DNA of 12,862 nucleotides. Source: Verrucomicrobiota bacterium. GTDB lineage: Bacteria; Verrucomicrobiota; Verrucomicrobiia; Verrucomicrobiales; DEV007. Within the stretch, counting starts at the first letter, position 1; each line of letters starts with the position of its first letter. The translations under genes and the position numbers were made by a program. Positions 12,849 through 12,862 of this stretch are shown here, in pieces. The stretch lies in the NCBI GenBank assembly GCA_020629815.1, contig JAHDCN010000054.1, positions 1 to 12,862 on the forward strand. Direction: 5' to 3'. The notes beneath the pieces were generated by a model that worked only from the letters and a program-made list of their open reading frames with translations, ran no database searches and was not told the DNA's origin.

Positions 12849-12862
12849 TTCTCGAGAGTGAT

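Overview
The window most likely comes from a bacterium of the Verrucomicrobiota/Planctomycetota (PVC) group. This is inferred from protein types and was not tested by a database search. The pointers are a secreted PQQ-type propeller protein starting with WPQWRGP, a membrane-anchored VWA/glutamine-amidotransferase-like protein, a secreted caspase-like protein with its GHG motif, and start codons that mostly lack a Shine-Dalgarno sequence. There is no tRNA, rRNA, CRISPR array, transposase or phage gene. Genes are tightly packed, and the longest gap is the 166-bp divergent region at 5788-5953.

Layout: (1) 1-45, minus: the first 15 codons of a type IIA topoisomerase B subunit (GyrB/ParE-like), with a good promoter at 77-105. 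(2) 191-1033, plus: a DUF817 membrane protein whose 3' end overlaps the next gene by 29 bp. (3) 5787 to 1005, minus: a close-packed run of four genes, namely an ECF sigma factor, a CrtI-type carotenoid desaturase, a UbiB/ABC1-type atypical kinase and the PQQ-type propeller protein. (4) 5954-6955, plus: a MerR-family regulator with a CarA/CarH-like DNA-binding domain, divergent from the sigma factor. The gap between them holds three tandem 11-bp repeats and a 12-bp palindrome placed on the leftward promoter. (5) 11736 to 6969, minus: three translationally coupled genes. They encode a VWA/GATase-like membrane protein, a secreted caspase-fold protein without the catalytic cysteine but with an EF-hand-like loop, and a two-TM protein of unknown function. 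(6) 12425-11847, minus: a DinB-like protein. (7) 12492-12848, plus: an HxlR-type regulator, divergent from DinB, with shared ACTTGCAA half-sites between them.

How the parts may work together: the MerR/ECF-sigma/crtI group resembles the light- or stress-responsive carotenoid circuits built on CarH/LitR. Here, however, the regulator has no recognisable B12-binding domain and carries instead a degenerate alpha/beta domain and a CxCPxH helical tail. The three-gene VWA operon looks like a cell-envelope complex, with most of the VWA protein and the caspase-like protein on the periplasmic side. It is the best candidate for an undescribed system.

A two-copy dispersed repeat (41 bp, core AACAGGGTTAGGTC twice with the same 22-bp pitch) lies inside the crtI operon (3568-3608). 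It recurs in inverted orientation upstream of the VWA operon (11792-11832).
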